A stretch of 36,718 nucleotides of DNA from an uncultured Eubacteriales bacterium (GCA_934474225.1 CAKSLU010000014.1:1-36718); one strand, 5' to 3'; shown: positions 8,258-16,315, counted from the stretch's first letter. Notes: generated by a model from the letters alone, not told the origin. Program-made: numbers and translations.

Positions 8258-9361
8258 TTAGATTTCGGTTGCGCAGAGCCTGCCGCCCGCGCGCATTTCG
8301 TCCAGCAGGACGAGCGCCGTGACCGCCTCGACTACCGGGACGGCGCGCACCGCAACGCAGGGGTCGTGCCGTCCGGCAATCGTCAGCTTTACATTTTCTC
8401 CGGTCGCAAGGTCAACCGTGTCCTGTTCCTTTGCAATCGAGGGCGTCGGCTTGAAGGCGACGCGCAGCAGCAGGGGCATGCCGTTGGTGATGCCGCCCTG
8501 GATGCCGCCGCTGTTGTTGCGCCTTGTGCGCACCTCGCCGCCCGCAAAGTAAAACGGGTCGTTGTGCGTACTGCCGCGCATATCGGCGGCGGCAAAACCC
8601 GCGCCGAATTCCACGCCGCGCACGGCGGGGATGCCGAAGAGCGCCGCCGCCAGGCGGCTTTCCATGCCGTCAAACATCGGTTCGCCAAGCCCTGCGGGAA
8701 GCCCTGTCGCGCCGCATTCGATAACGCCGCCGACCGAGTCGCCGTCCGCCTTGGCGGCGAGAATCGCGTCGCGCATGGCGACGCCTGCCGCGTCCGAGAG
8801 GGTGGGGAAGTCCTTGCCCGCCGCGCGACGGAGCGTTTCTGCGTCCAAATTTTCCGCATCGTAGGGTGTGTCCGCAATGCCCGCAATGCGCGAAATGTGC
8901 GCGCCGACGGTGATGCCGTGCGCCGCGAGAATTTGCAGGGCGATGCCGCCCGCCGCGCAGAGCGGGGCGGTCAGCCTGCCCGAGAAGTGCCCGCCGCCGC
9001 GCACATCATTTTTGCCGCCGTATTTGACATACGCCGTATAGTCGGCGTGCGAGGGGCGCGGGCGCACGGCAAGCGCGGCATAATCCGACGAGCGGGTGTC
9101 GGTGTTTTCGATAATGGCGGTGATCGGCGCGCCGGTGGTCACACCGTCCACGACACCGCAGAGAAACCGCGGGATGTCCGCCTCACGCCGCGCGGTGGCG
9201 GTCGCGTCTCTGCCCGGCGCGCGCCGCGCCATAAAGGCAAGCAGGCGGTCAAAGTCGATGGGGATGCCTGCGGGGACGCCGTCCAGCGTCATGCCGATCG
9301 CAGGCGCGTGCGACTCGCCGAAGATCTCCACCGTGATTTGTTTACCCATGCGTGACGACAT
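8258..9361 (-). CDS. aroC: Chorismate synthase
   Basis: This FMN-dependent enzyme removes phosphate from EPSP to give chorismate, the last common precursor of aromatic amino acids. Family motifs are plain: GESHAPAIGMTLDGVPAGIPID at the N-terminus, then SGRLTA, GGIALQI, GGVIECGATGLPAGLGEPMFDG and NNSGGIQGGITNGMPL, with the C-terminal RHDPCVAVRAVPVVEA. The ATG at 9361 gives 367 residues beginning MSSRMGK, typical of the family, and has GGAGGG seven bases upstream. That start lies inside the end of aroA, so the genes overlap by 20 bp and are probably translationally coupled. The frame is open further upstream to 9394 but without a suitable ribosome site. Confidence 0.95.
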   Translation of the reverse strand: MSSRMGKQITVEIFGESHAPAIGMTLDGVPAGIPIDFDRLLAFMARRAPGRDATATARREADIPRFLCGVVDGVTTGAPITAIIENTDTRSSDYAALAVRPRPSHADYTAYVKYGGKNDVRGGGHFSGRLTAPLCAAGGIALQILAAHGITVGAHISRIAGIADTPYDAENLDAETLRRAAGKDFPTLSDAAGVAMRDAILAAKADGDSVGGVIECGATGLPAGLGEPMFDGMESRLAAALFGIPAVRGVEFGAGFAAADMRGSTHNDPFYFAGGEVRTRRNNSGGIQGGITNGMPLLLRVAFKPTPSIAKEQDTVDLATGENVKLTIAGRHDPCVAVRAVPVVEAVTALVLLDEMRAGGRLCATEI

Positions 9362-10619
9362 GTGTCTGCCCTCCGAGCTTCTGTAAGTCTGCAAAAAATG
9401 TAGGATAGGATTTGTTCACGGCCTCCGCGCCGCGAATCGTGACGCCGCCTTCTGTCGCGGCGGCAAGCACCGCCGCCGTCATGGCAATGCGGTGGTCGTT
9501 TGCCGCATCGACCGTGCCGCCGCCGAGGCGCTTGCCCCGCACGGTAAAGCCGTCCGCGTGGGCGGTCACATCGCCGCCGAGCGCGGCAAGCATCGCCGCC
9601 GTGGTGGCAATGCGGTCGCTCTCTTTGAGCCGCAGGCGCGCCGCGCCCGTGATGCGGCTTTCGCCCGCCGCCGTCGCCAGCGCGCCGACGAGCATCGGCA
9701 GCGCGTCCGGGATGTCCTCGCCGTCAAAACTGATGCCGTGGAGACTGCCGCCCGAGACCGTGATGCCGCCGTCCGCATCCTGCGCGACGACAGCGCCCGC
9801 TGTCGTCAGTAAGTCAAGCAGCCTGCGGTCGCGCTGGCGGCTGCCTGCGGAAAGTCCCTCAACGGTGACCTTGCCGCCGAGCGCGCCCGCCGCGAGAAAG
9901 TAGCCCGCGTTCGACCAGTCGCCCTCGGCTGTGTAGCCGCGCACCGGTGTGTAGGTTTGCCCGCCGGGGACGAAAAAGCCGGTTTCGGTCTTCTCGACCC
10001 GCACGCCGAAACGCGCGAGTGTGTCAAGCGTCATGTCCACATAGCCTGCCGAGACCAGCGGCGTTGTCAGCAGAATCTCGCTGTCGCCCGCGAGGCGGGG
10101 CAGGGCAAAGAGCAGTCCGCTGATATATTGGGAGCTGACGTCGCCGCGAATGCGGTAAACGCCGCTTTGCAGCCTGCCGCGCCCTGTGATGGGCAGGCGG
10201 TCGCGGTCAAGCACAGCGCCGTTTGCCGTAAGTGCCGCGCACAGCGCGTCAAACGGCCGCGCCGCAAGCCCCGATTTGCCGGTGAGCGTGAAGCCGCCGC
10301 CGAGCGCCGCTGCGACCGGCAGCAGCAGTCGCGCCGTCGTGCCGCATTCGGCGGCGTCGAGCAGGGCATTTTCATGCGGTTTGACAATACCGTCGATGTC
10401 CGCCGTGTAGCCGCCGTCCGCGCCGTGCACCCGAATCGCAGCACCCAGCGCGCCGAGCGCCGCGATGCTTGCCTTGATGTCGTCCGACAGCGTGGTGAAG
10501 TGCACCGACGAGCGCCCGTCTGCCAGCGCCGCCGCAAACAGAAAGCGGTGCACGTCCGACTTTGAGGAGATGGCGCGAATCCTGCCGACGAGTGAGCGGT
10601 TTGCAACATAGATGTCCAT
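9342..10619 (-). CDS. aroA: 3-phosphoshikimate 1-carboxyvinyltransferase (EPSP synthase)
   Basis: This enzyme joins shikimate 3-phosphate and phosphoenolpyruvate to form EPSP. The 425 residues match the family. Motifs include SSKSDVHRFLFAAALADG near the N-terminus, DAAECGTTARLLLPV (PEP-binding region), GRGRLQSGVY, SSQYISGLLFALP, VEGDWSNAGYFLAAGAL-type segment (AEGDWSNAGYFL), and the late LRLKESDRIA and NDHRIAMTAAV motifs. The ATG at 10619 begins one base after the aroB stop codon, with GAGGGG upstream. Earlier in-frame codons run through aroB and are rejected. The sequence keeps the standard TAARL-type loop only partly (GTTARLL), so no prediction of glyphosate sensitivity is made. Confidence 0.95.
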   Translation of the reverse strand: MDIYVANRSLVGRIRAISSKSDVHRFLFAAALADGRSSVHFTTLSDDIKASIAALGALGAAIRVHGADGGYTADIDGIVKPHENALLDAAECGTTARLLLPVAAALGGGFTLTGKSGLAARPFDALCAALTANGAVLDRDRLPITGRGRLQSGVYRIRGDVSSQYISGLLFALPRLAGDSEILLTTPLVSAGYVDMTLDTLARFGVRVEKTETGFFVPGGQTYTPVRGYTAEGDWSNAGYFLAAGALGGKVTVEGLSAGSRQRDRRLLDLLTTAGAVVAQDADGGITVSGGSLHGISFDGEDIPDALPMLVGALATAAGESRITGAARLRLKESDRIATTAAMLAALGGDVTAHADGFTVRGKRLGGGTVDAANDHRIAMTAAVLAAATEGGVTIRGAEAVNKSYPTFFADLQKLGGQTHVVTHG

Positions 10620-10620
10620 T

Positions 10621-11670
10621 TTACAACCCCTCTTTGAGAAAGGCGACTGCGTCGTCCATGTCCATGCGCAGCACCGCGCAGTCGCCGACGGTGCGCGGCA
10701 CAATCAGGGAGATTGCCGTGCCGTCGGCCTTTTTGTCGCCGCGCATCAGGGGCGCGAGCGTCGCCATGTCAAATTCCGTGCCGCACGGCAGCCCGAGCGC
10801 GCCGAGCGCCGCGTCGATGCGCGCCGCCGTGCCTGCGGCGGCGATGCCGCCTGCCTCGGCGGCGCGGGCAACAACGCCCATGCCCGCCGCCACGGCGTGC
10901 CCGTGCGTCACGGCAAAGCCGCTTGCCGCCTCGATGGCGTGCCCCACGGTGTGCCCGAGGTTGAGCAGCGCGCGCCTGCCGCGGTCAAATTCGTCCTCGG
11001 CAACCACGTCGCGCTTGATTTCCACACAGCGGGCGGCAAGCGCCGCCATGTTTTCATTTTGGTAGTTTACGATGCGGTCAAACAGCTTTTCATCGCAGAT
11101 GACACCGTATTTCAGCATCTCGGCAAGCCCGTCGCGCACCTGATGCTGTGTGAGCGTCGAGAGCGTATCGATGCCGCAGAAAACCGCGCGCGGCTGATGG
11201 AATGCGCCGCAGAGGTTTTTGCCGTGCGCAAGATCGACCGCCGTCTTTCCGCCCACGGAGGAGTCCACTGCCGCAAGCAGGGTGGTCGGCACTTGCACAT
11301 AGTCAATGCCGCGCGCATAGACCGCCGCGGCAAAGCCCGCGAGGTCGCCGACCACGCCGCCGCCGAGGGCGACCACAAGGTCGCTGCGCGTGAAATGTTC
11401 GGCGGCAAGCTGCTCCAGCAGTGCTTCCAGTGTGGAGAGCCGCTTCTGCGCCTCGCCGTTTGCAAAGACAAAGGTCGAGACCGCAAAGCCCGCAGCCTCC
11501 AGCGATGCGCGCACGCGCGCGCCGTAGAGCGGGGCAACAATGTCGTCCGTGACGAGCATCACGCGCGCGGCTTTTGTGAGGGCGCGGATGCGCTCGCCCA
11601 CGCCGTCAAGCAGTCCGGTGCCAATCTGCACATCGTAGGGAACACCGGTCGGGACGGTGACGGTCAGCAT
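10621..11670 (-). CDS. aroB: 3-dehydroquinate synthase
   Basis: This NAD- and zinc-dependent enzyme converts DAHP to 3-dehydroquinate, the second pathway step. Motifs seen are the NAD loop GGGVVGDLAGF, the VPTTLLAAVDSSVGGKTAVDL segment, KNLCGAFHQP and the metal-ligand region LNLGHTVGHAIE, with HGHAVAAGM later. The product is 349 residues from ATG 11670, which has AAAGGA eight bases before it; ATG 11679 is also in frame but crowds that site. The chosen start overlaps the tyrA stop in an ATGCTGA arrangement, suggesting coupled translation. Confidence 0.94.
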   Translation of the reverse strand: MLTVTVPTGVPYDVQIGTGLLDGVGERIRALTKAARVMLVTDDIVAPLYGARVRASLEAAGFAVSTFVFANGEAQKRLSTLEALLEQLAAEHFTRSDLVVALGGGVVGDLAGFAAAVYARGIDYVQVPTTLLAAVDSSVGGKTAVDLAHGKNLCGAFHQPRAVFCGIDTLSTLTQHQVRDGLAEMLKYGVICDEKLFDRIVNYQNENMAALAARCVEIKRDVVAEDEFDRGRRALLNLGHTVGHAIEAASGFAVTHGHAVAAGMGVVARAAEAGGIAAAGTAARIDAALGALGLPCGTEFDMATLAPLMRGDKKADGTAISLIVPRTVGDCAVLRMDMDDAVAFLKEGL

Positions 11671-12533
11671 GCGGTGCATCCTTTCTTCGGCGCAGCGCCC
11701 AGCTTCTCGGACTCGATTTTGCGCGCGTTGCCCTCGGCAAGCAGGGCGTGCATCGCCGCGCGGTCGCCGCTGTCCAGCGCCGCTTTGTATTTTTCGAGGT
11801 TTTCAATCAGTTCGCCGATGGCGGCGGAGAGATTTTCGCCGTTCTCAAAGAACAGCTCGGTCCACATGTCGGCGGACAGGCGCGCCACGCGCGTCATGTC
11901 GGCAAACGAGCCTGCCGAAAAGCCGCTGTACGCGGTGGAGAGCCGCCCGTGGATGTACGCGCTGGACACCACATGCGCCAGCTGCGAGGTAAAGGCAATC
12001 ACCTCGTCGTGGTGGGCGCAGTTGCTCACCGTGATGCGGCCAAACCCGATTTCGAGAAAGAAGTCCGACACGGTCTTCAGCGCCTTTTCGTCGTTGCAGT
12101 AGTCGGGGCAGAGAATCATCGATGCGCCTGCAAACAGGTCGCCGAAGGCGTTCTCATACCCGTTGCGCTCGGTGCCCGCCATCGGGTGCCCGCCGATGTA
12201 GCGGATGTCGCTGCCCTCCACCGCTGCCGCAATCTTCGCGGCGACTGCGGACTTGATGCCGCAGGTGTCCACGAGAATTGCGCCCGGCTTGAACTTTGCA
12301 AGATTTTCGCTGACAAATGCCGCCGCCGCGTCCGGGTAGAGCGCGACGAGCACGAGGTCGCAGGCGGCGAGGTCGCCGACGCTGCCCGCACGGTCGATTG
12401 CGCCCTCGGCGACTGCCGCACGGCAGACCGCGGCGTCGCGGTCAAAACCGATGACGGTATGAAAGGTGTGCGCCTTGACGGCTTTGGCGATGGAACCGCC
12501 GATCAGCCCGAGGCCGCAGATAAAAATGTTCAT
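11664..12533 (-). CDS. tyrA: Prephenate dehydrogenase
   Basis: This NAD-dependent enzyme oxidises prephenate to 4-hydroxyphenylpyruvate, the tyrosine branch. The 289 residues start with a Rossmann loop (GLGLIGGSIA). They contain DTCGIKSAV, the catalytic-region GGHPMAGTERNGYENA, and the helical dimer segment with FTSQLAHVVSSAYI and GFSAGSFADMTRVA. No ACT domain follows, so feedback control at the protein level is less certain than for pheA. It is the first gene after a separate promoter, although read-through from the DAHP synthase gene is possible because no terminator lies between them. The closest ribosome site (GGGAG) is 13 bases away, so translation may be modest. Confidence 0.92.
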   Translation of the reverse strand: MNIFICGLGLIGGSIAKAVKAHTFHTVIGFDRDAAVCRAAVAEGAIDRAGSVGDLAACDLVLVALYPDAAAAFVSENLAKFKPGAILVDTCGIKSAVAAKIAAAVEGSDIRYIGGHPMAGTERNGYENAFGDLFAGASMILCPDYCNDEKALKTVSDFFLEIGFGRITVSNCAHHDEVIAFTSQLAHVVSSAYIHGRLSTAYSGFSAGSFADMTRVARLSADMWTELFFENGENLSAAIGELIENLEKYKAALDSGDRAAMHALLAEGNARKIESEKLGAAPKKGCTAC

Positions 12534-12570
12534 GGCTTGTCGTTTTCTCCCATTCTATCTATATAAATAC

Positions 12571-12599
12571 AGTATACACGAAACGCGGCGGAATTTCAA
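12571..12599 (-). promoter_or_regulatory. Internal promoter for tyrA-aroBAC-pheA-aroEKQ
   Basis: TTGAAA (12599-12594), 17 nt, TATACT (12576-12571) on the minus strand, 38 bp before tyrA. It would transcribe the six downstream genes independently of the attenuated DAHP synthase promoter. Confidence 0.75.
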
Positions 12600-12615
12600 A
12601 TCCGTTTTGCGTTTT

Positions 12616-13629
12616 TCAGTTGAACTTGTATGCGTAGGGGCGAACGGCATCCACGCAGTGCATCACATCGTCAAACTGCGCAGGTGTGAGCGACTGCTTG
12701 CCGTCGCAAAGTGCGTGTGCGGGGTCGTTGTGCACCTCGACGATGAGACCGTCCGCGCCCGCAGCGGTCGCTGCAATGCACATCGGCTTGACCAGGCGCG
12801 CAACGCCGGTTGCATGGCTCGGGTCGATGATGACCGGCAGGTGCGTGCGCTCCTTGAGCACGGGAATCGCGCAGAGGTCCAGCGTGTTGCGCGTGGTCGC
12901 CGTCTCAAAGGTGCGGATGCCGCGCTCGCAGAGGATGACCTGCTCGTTGCCGCCCGCCATGATGTATTCGGCGCTCATCAGCAGCTCCTCGATCGTGCTG
13001 GCAAGGCCGCGCTTTAAGAGGATCGGCTTTCTCGTGTGACCCAGCTCCTTGAGCAGCTCGAAGTTCTGCATGTTGCGCGCGCCGACCTGGATCAGATCGA
13101 CCTCGTCAAACAGCGGCAGCTGGGAGATGTCCATGATCTCGGTGACGATGGGCAGCCCGGTCTTTGCCTTGGCCTCGAGCAGCAGCTTGATGCCCTCGCC
13201 GCGCATACCCTGGAAGGAGTAGGGCGAGGTGCGGGGCTTGAACGCGCCGCCGCGCAGCAGCTTTGCACCGCTTGCCTTGACGTCGGCCGCGACCTCGCAG
13301 ATCTGCGCCTCGGATTCGACCGAGCAGGGGCCCGCGATCACGGCGAAATTGCCGCCGCCGATCTTCACGCCGCCGACATCCACCACCGTGTCGGCGGGGT
13401 GGAACTTGCGGTTTGCGTTTTTGTACGGCTCCTGAATGCGCTTGACGTTTTCAACGATGTCGAGCGCGCCGATCATGTCGATGTCGATCTTCGACGTGTC
13501 GCCGACAAGGCCGAGAATGGTGGAGTTTTCGCCCTGCGACCTGTGGATTTCCAGCCCCATCCCGTGGATGAAGTTTTCGAGCTGGCTCAGCTGGGCGGGG
13601 TCTGCATTTTGCTTGAGAATAACGATCAT
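12616..13629 (-). CDS. aroF: 3-deoxy-7-phosphoheptulonate (DAHP) synthase, type I-beta
   Basis: This enzyme catalyses the first step of the shikimate pathway, condensing PEP with erythrose 4-phosphate. Residues 1-70 form the ferredoxin-like regulatory domain typical of the beta subgroup (MIVILKQNADPAQLSQLENF). The barrel follows with IAGPCSVES, FKPRTSPYSFQG, KRGLASTIEE, CERGIRTFETATRNTLDL-type residues and IIDPSHATG. The 337-residue product starts at ATG 13629 with AGGAGA eight bases upstream; the frame runs on to 13740 but through the leader terminator. In Thermotoga and others this domain gives feedback inhibition by tyrosine. The upstream leader shows transcription is probably also attenuated by Phe/Tyr supply. 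Gene symbols for this subgroup vary (aroF, aroG, aroA). Confidence 0.94.
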   Translation of the reverse strand: MIVILKQNADPAQLSQLENFIHGMGLEIHRSQGENSTILGLVGDTSKIDIDMIGALDIVENVKRIQEPYKNANRKFHPADTVVDVGGVKIGGGNFAVIAGPCSVESEAQICEVAADVKASGAKLLRGGAFKPRTSPYSFQGMRGEGIKLLLEAKAKTGLPIVTEIMDISQLPLFDEVDLIQVGARNMQNFELLKELGHTRKPILLKRGLASTIEELLMSAEYIMAGGNEQVILCERGIRTFETATTRNTLDLCAIPVLKERTHLPVIIDPSHATGVARLVKPMCIAATAAGADGLIVEVHNDPAHALCDGKQSLTPAQFDDVMHCVDAVRPYAYKFN

Positions 13630-13678
13630 GGTTTTGGTCTCCTGTATGTGAAAAATTTTTGATTTAACCTTATTTGCC

Positions 13679-13705
13679 CATTCGAAAACCCGCGGTTCTC
13701 GAATG
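13679..13705 (-). other. Second hairpin in the DAHP synthase leader
   Basis: Twelve-base arms (CATTCGAGAACC / GGTTTTCGAATG on the minus strand, with G-U pairs) close a GCG loop. It follows the leader terminator and lies about 36 nt before the ribosome site. There is no T-tract, so it is not itself a terminator. It may influence the antiterminator fold or protect the message. Confidence 0.6.
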
Positions 13706-13708
13706 AAT

Positions 13709-13747
13709 AAAAAACAGGGTTTGCAGCTTGTTCGCCGCAAACCCTGT
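13709..13747 (-). terminator. Attenuator terminator in the DAHP synthase leader
   Basis: On the minus strand ACAGGGTTTGC pairs perfectly with GCAAACCCTGT, an inner GGC/GCT extends the stem to 14 bp, and the loop is GAACAA. Six T follow. It lies 80 bp before aroF and 17 bp after the stop codon of the aromatic leader peptide, the classical place for an attenuator. Confidence 0.85.
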
Positions 13748-13764
13748 GGATGTATAAACGCGCT

Positions 13765-13875
13765 TCAGTGCGCAGATACCGCAGAATTTTGAACAGCAAA
13801 ACAAGCCTTATCCGTAAAATAGATAAAGCTAAAGTAAAAGTATGCATAAACGCTGTTCAGAATTTTGCCTGCCAC
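13765..13875 (-). CDS. Phe/Tyr-rich attenuation leader peptide of the DAHP synthase gene
   Basis: A 36-codon frame starts with GTG at 13875 and ends with TGA at 13765. Residues 10-20 read YAYFYFSFIYF: eight of eleven are Tyr or Phe, which chance would rarely give. AAAGGA lies 10 bases before the GTG, and a strong promoter places the transcript start near 13900. Segment 1 (codons 3-8, 13852-13869) is complementary at 15 of 17 positions to segment 2 (13781-13797). The terminator follows the stop codon. The layout matches ribosome-stalling attenuation as in the E. coli pheA and trp leaders: stalling for lack of charged tRNA-Phe or tRNA-Tyr would free segment 2 and favour read-through. A GTG start and 10-nt spacing are slightly weak points. 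Confidence 0.8.
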   Translation of the reverse strand: MAGKILNSVYAYFYFSFIYFTDKACFAVQNSAVSAH

Positions 13876-13906
13876 TTTTTCGGTTTCCTTTCGTTTGGAT
13901 GGTTAG

Positions 13907-13935
13907 AATATAGCACAAAAGCAGCGGCAAGTCAA
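13907..13935 (-). promoter_or_regulatory. Promoter of the DAHP synthase leader
   Basis: TTGACT (13935-13930), 17-nt spacer, TATATT (13912-13907) on the minus strand. The predicted start near 13900 gives a leader of about 270 nt before aroF. Confidence 0.85.
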
Positions 13936-13964
13936 GCCGAAAGTTAAAAAATTTTCAAAAATGA

Positions 13965-13993
13965 TTGCCTTATTTTCGGCTTTGTGGTACACT
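13965..13993 (+). promoter_or_regulatory. Promoter of the deoC-deoB-cdd-udp operon
   Basis: TTGCCT (13965-13970), 17 nt, TACACT (13988-13993) preceded by TGG, which gives an extended -10. It is divergent from the aroF promoter 30 bp away. No clear operator palindrome was seen between the two. Confidence 0.75.
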
Positions 13994-14026
13994 TTAGGCA
14001 GAACAGACAAAACGGAGGATAAAACC

Positions 14027-14695
14027 ATGGCGGAAATGAGAAAATACGACGACAGCGAGATTCTTTCGCATGTTGACCACACCCTGCTTAAGCCCACGGC
14101 AACGGCGGCGGATATTGATAAAATTATTGATGAAGGCATCAAATATCAGACGGCATCGGTTTGCATCCCGCCGTCCTTTGTCGCGCACGCGGCGGCGTAT
14201 GCCAAGGGGCGCGTGAAGATTTGTACCGTCATCGGCTTCCCGAACGGGTACAACACCACGGCAGTCAAGGTCTACGAGACCGAGGACGCCGTCAACGCAG
14301 GCGCGGATGAGATCGACATGGTCATCAACCTCGGCGACCTCAAGGCGGGCAACTACGACGCGGTGGCAAACGAGATTCGCGCCGTGCGTGAGGCATGCCA
14401 TGGCAAGATTCTCAAGGTCATTATCGAGACCTGCCTGCTCACCGAAGACGAGAAGATCAAGATGTGCGAAATCGTGTCGGCAAGCGGCGCGGACTATATC
14501 AAGACCTCCACCGGCTTTTCCACCGGCGGCGCAACCTTTGCGGACATCGAACTGTTTGCGCGCCATGTGCACGGCATCCGCATCAAAGCAGCGGGCGGCA
14601 TCAAGAGCGTGGCGGACGCGGAGCGTTTCCTCGACCTCGGCGCAGACCGCCTCGGCACAAGTTCGCTGATTCGTATGCTCTACGAGAACAAATAA
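14027..14695 (+). CDS. deoC: Deoxyribose-phosphate aldolase
   Basis: This enzyme splits 2-deoxyribose 5-phosphate into glyceraldehyde 3-phosphate and acetaldehyde, so that nucleoside sugars can be used as carbon. The 222 residues contain HVDHTLLKPTATAADI, the VCIPPSFV strand, VIGFPNGYNTTAVKVYE, EIDMVINLGDLKAG, the Schiff-base lysine at about 159 in ADYIKTSTGFSTGGAT, and the second lysine in RIKAAGGIK. The ATG at 14027 has GGAGGA seven bases upstream; the frame extends to 13961 but across the promoter. It is the first gene of a four-gene salvage operon. Confidence 0.95.
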   Translation: MAEMRKYDDSEILSHVDHTLLKPTATAADIDKIIDEGIKYQTASVCIPPSFVAHAAAYAKGRVKICTVIGFPNGYNTTAVKVYETEDAVNAGADEIDMVINLGDLKAGNYDAVANEIRAVREACHGKILKVIIETCLLTEDEKIKMCEIVSASGADYIKTSTGFSTGGATFADIELFARHVHGIRIKAAGGIKSVADAERFLDLGADRLGTSSLIRMLYENK

Positions 14696-14740
14696 AGAAA
14701 GTTTTTTGCATCGCCTTTTACTTTTTACAGGAGGCAGTTT

Positions 14741-15895
14741 ATGAAACGCGTATTTCTGATTGTGCTGGACAGCTTCGGCATCGGCACAGCGCCCGACAGC
14801 GCCGATTTCGGCGACGCGGGTGCAAATACCCTCGGCTCCATCCGCCGCTCGGCAAAGTTTTCGGCGGAGAATATGAAAAAACTCGGGCTGTTCAATATTG
14901 ATGGCATTGAAGGCGGCATCGCGTCGCCCACGGGCGCGTATGCCCGCATGACCGAGCGCTCCCGCGGCAAGGATACCATCATCGGGCACTGGGAGATGTG
15001 CGGCGTCATTTCGGAGCAGCCGATGCCCACATTCCCGGACGGATTCCCGGATGAACTGCTCGAAAAGCTCTCTGCCGCCTGGGGGCGCGGCATCCTCTGC
15101 AACAAGCCCTATTCCGGCACGCAGGTCATCGCCGATTACGGCAGGGAACACATCGAGACCGGCAAGCTGATCGTCTACACCTCGGCGGACAGCGTGCTGC
15201 AAATCGCCGCGCACGAGAGCGTTGTGCCGATTGAGGAGCTGTACCGCGACTGCGAACTGGCACGCGAAATCTGCAAAGGCAAGTACGGCGTCGGGCGCAT
15301 CATCGCGCGCCCGTTTGAGGGCGAATACCCCTTCAAGCGCACCACGCGCCGCCACGACTTTGCGCTCGTGCCGCCGCACAAGACCACGCTCGACCTCTTG
15401 AAGGACGCGGGACTTGATGTCATCGCGGTCGGCAAAATCAGCGATATTTTCGCCGGGCAGGGCGTGACTGACGCCATCAAAACGGCGGGCAATACGGACG
15501 GCATGGAGAAGACCATGGCGCTGCTCGACCGCGACTTCCGCGGCTTTGCCTTTGTCAACCTCGTGGACTTTGACATGGTCTACGGACATCGCCGTGACAT
15601 CGACGGCTATGCCGCCGCGACCGCCGCGTTTGATGCGTGGCTCGGCGACTTCCTTGGGAAGATGCGCCCCGACGACCTGCTGCTCATCACAGGCGACCAC
15701 GGCTGCGACCCCGGCTTTAGCGGCACCGACCACACCCGCGAATACACGCCGCTCCTTGCGGCGGGCGACGCCGTGCGCCCCGGCAGCCTCGGCACGCGCA
15801 CGACTTTTGCCGACATCGGCGCCACCGTCGCCGACATCTTCGGCGTGCCGAACCCGAACGCGGGCGAAAGCATGAAGGAGGCAATGCTCGGATGA
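14741..15895 (+). CDS. deoB: Phosphopentomutase
   Basis: This metal-dependent alkaline-phosphatase-superfamily enzyme interconverts (deoxy)ribose 1-phosphate and 5-phosphate, feeding DeoC. At 384 residues it matches the family. Metal-site motifs are VLDSFGIGTAPDS at the N-terminus, KDTIIGHWEMCG with the catalytic Thr region, NLVDFDMVYGHRRDI, and the C-terminal ITGDHGCDPGFSGTDHTREYTPLL. AGGAGG lies just before the ATG. The last four bases overlap the cdd start as ATGA, so translation is likely coupled. Confidence 0.96.
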   Translation: MKRVFLIVLDSFGIGTAPDSADFGDAGANTLGSIRRSAKFSAENMKKLGLFNIDGIEGGIASPTGAYARMTERSRGKDTIIGHWEMCGVISEQPMPTFPDGFPDELLEKLSAAWGRGILCNKPYSGTQVIADYGREHIETGKLIVYTSADSVLQIAAHESVVPIEELYRDCELAREICKGKYGVGRIIARPFEGEYPFKRTTRRHDFALVPPHKTTLDLLKDAGLDVIAVGKISDIFAGQGVTDAIKTAGNTDGMEKTMALLDRDFRGFAFVNLVDFDMVYGHRRDIDGYAAATAAFDAWLGDFLGKMRPDDLLLITGDHGCDPGFSGTDHTREYTPLLAAGDAVRPGSLGTRTTFADIGATVADIFGVPNPNAGESMKEAMLG

Positions 15896-16302
15896 ACATT
15901 GACAAACACGAACTGATGAGCCTCGCCAAGGAGGCAATGACCCGCGCCTACGCGCCCTATTCCAAGTGCTATGTCGGCGCGGCGCTGCTCACGAGGAGCG
16001 GCGAGGTTTTCACCGGCTGCAATATTGAAAATGCGGCGTTCACGCCCACCATCTGCGCCGAGCGCGCCGCGTTCGGCACGGCGGTGACGGCAGGGCATCG
16101 GGAGTTTGCCGCCATTGCGGTTGCGGGCGGCAAGGACGGCGTGCTCGGCGAACCGTTTTTCCCCTGCGGCGTCTGCCGACAGGTGATGCGCGAGTTTTGT
16201 ACACTCGATATGCCGGTCTATGTGGCGGACGGCGCGGACGGCATGCTTGAGCTGACGCTCGGCGACATTCTGCCCTACAGCTTCGGCAAGGAATATCTGT
16301 GA
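15892..16302 (+). CDS. cdd: Cytidine deaminase
   Basis: This enzyme hydrolyses cytidine and deoxycytidine to uridine and deoxyuridine, which the downstream phosphorylase can cleave. The 136-residue product is of the small tetrameric class. The zinc site uses three cysteines: Cys in TICAERAAFG with the proton-shuttle Glu, and the two in FFPCGVCRQVMREF. The substrate motif YSKCYVGAALLT and GCNIENAAF are also present. Its start overlaps deoB by four bases. Confidence 0.95.
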   Translation: MNIDKHELMSLAKEAMTRAYAPYSKCYVGAALLTRSGEVFTGCNIENAAFTPTICAERAAFGTAVTAGHREFAAIAVAGGKDGVLGEPFFPCGVCRQVMREFCTLDMPVYVADGADGMLELTLGDILPYSFGKEYL

Positions 16303-16315
16303 GGAGGAGACCGAA

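Noticed and set aside
12600..12616. Terminator between aroF and tyrA
   Set aside because: There is only a T-rich stretch with no hairpin, so read-through into tyrA remains possible.
13626..13847. 73-codon minus-strand frame in the aroF leader starting with ATG 13847
   Set aside because: It runs through the terminator into the aroF start, has no ribosome site and lacks the aromatic run. The overlapping 36-codon frame from GTG 13875 fits the leader architecture much better.
13630..13900. T-box riboswitch as the aroF leader control
   Set aside because: No T-box consensus or AGTA-type motif is visible; the GAACCGCGGG segment belongs to a simple hairpin located after the terminator rather than before it.
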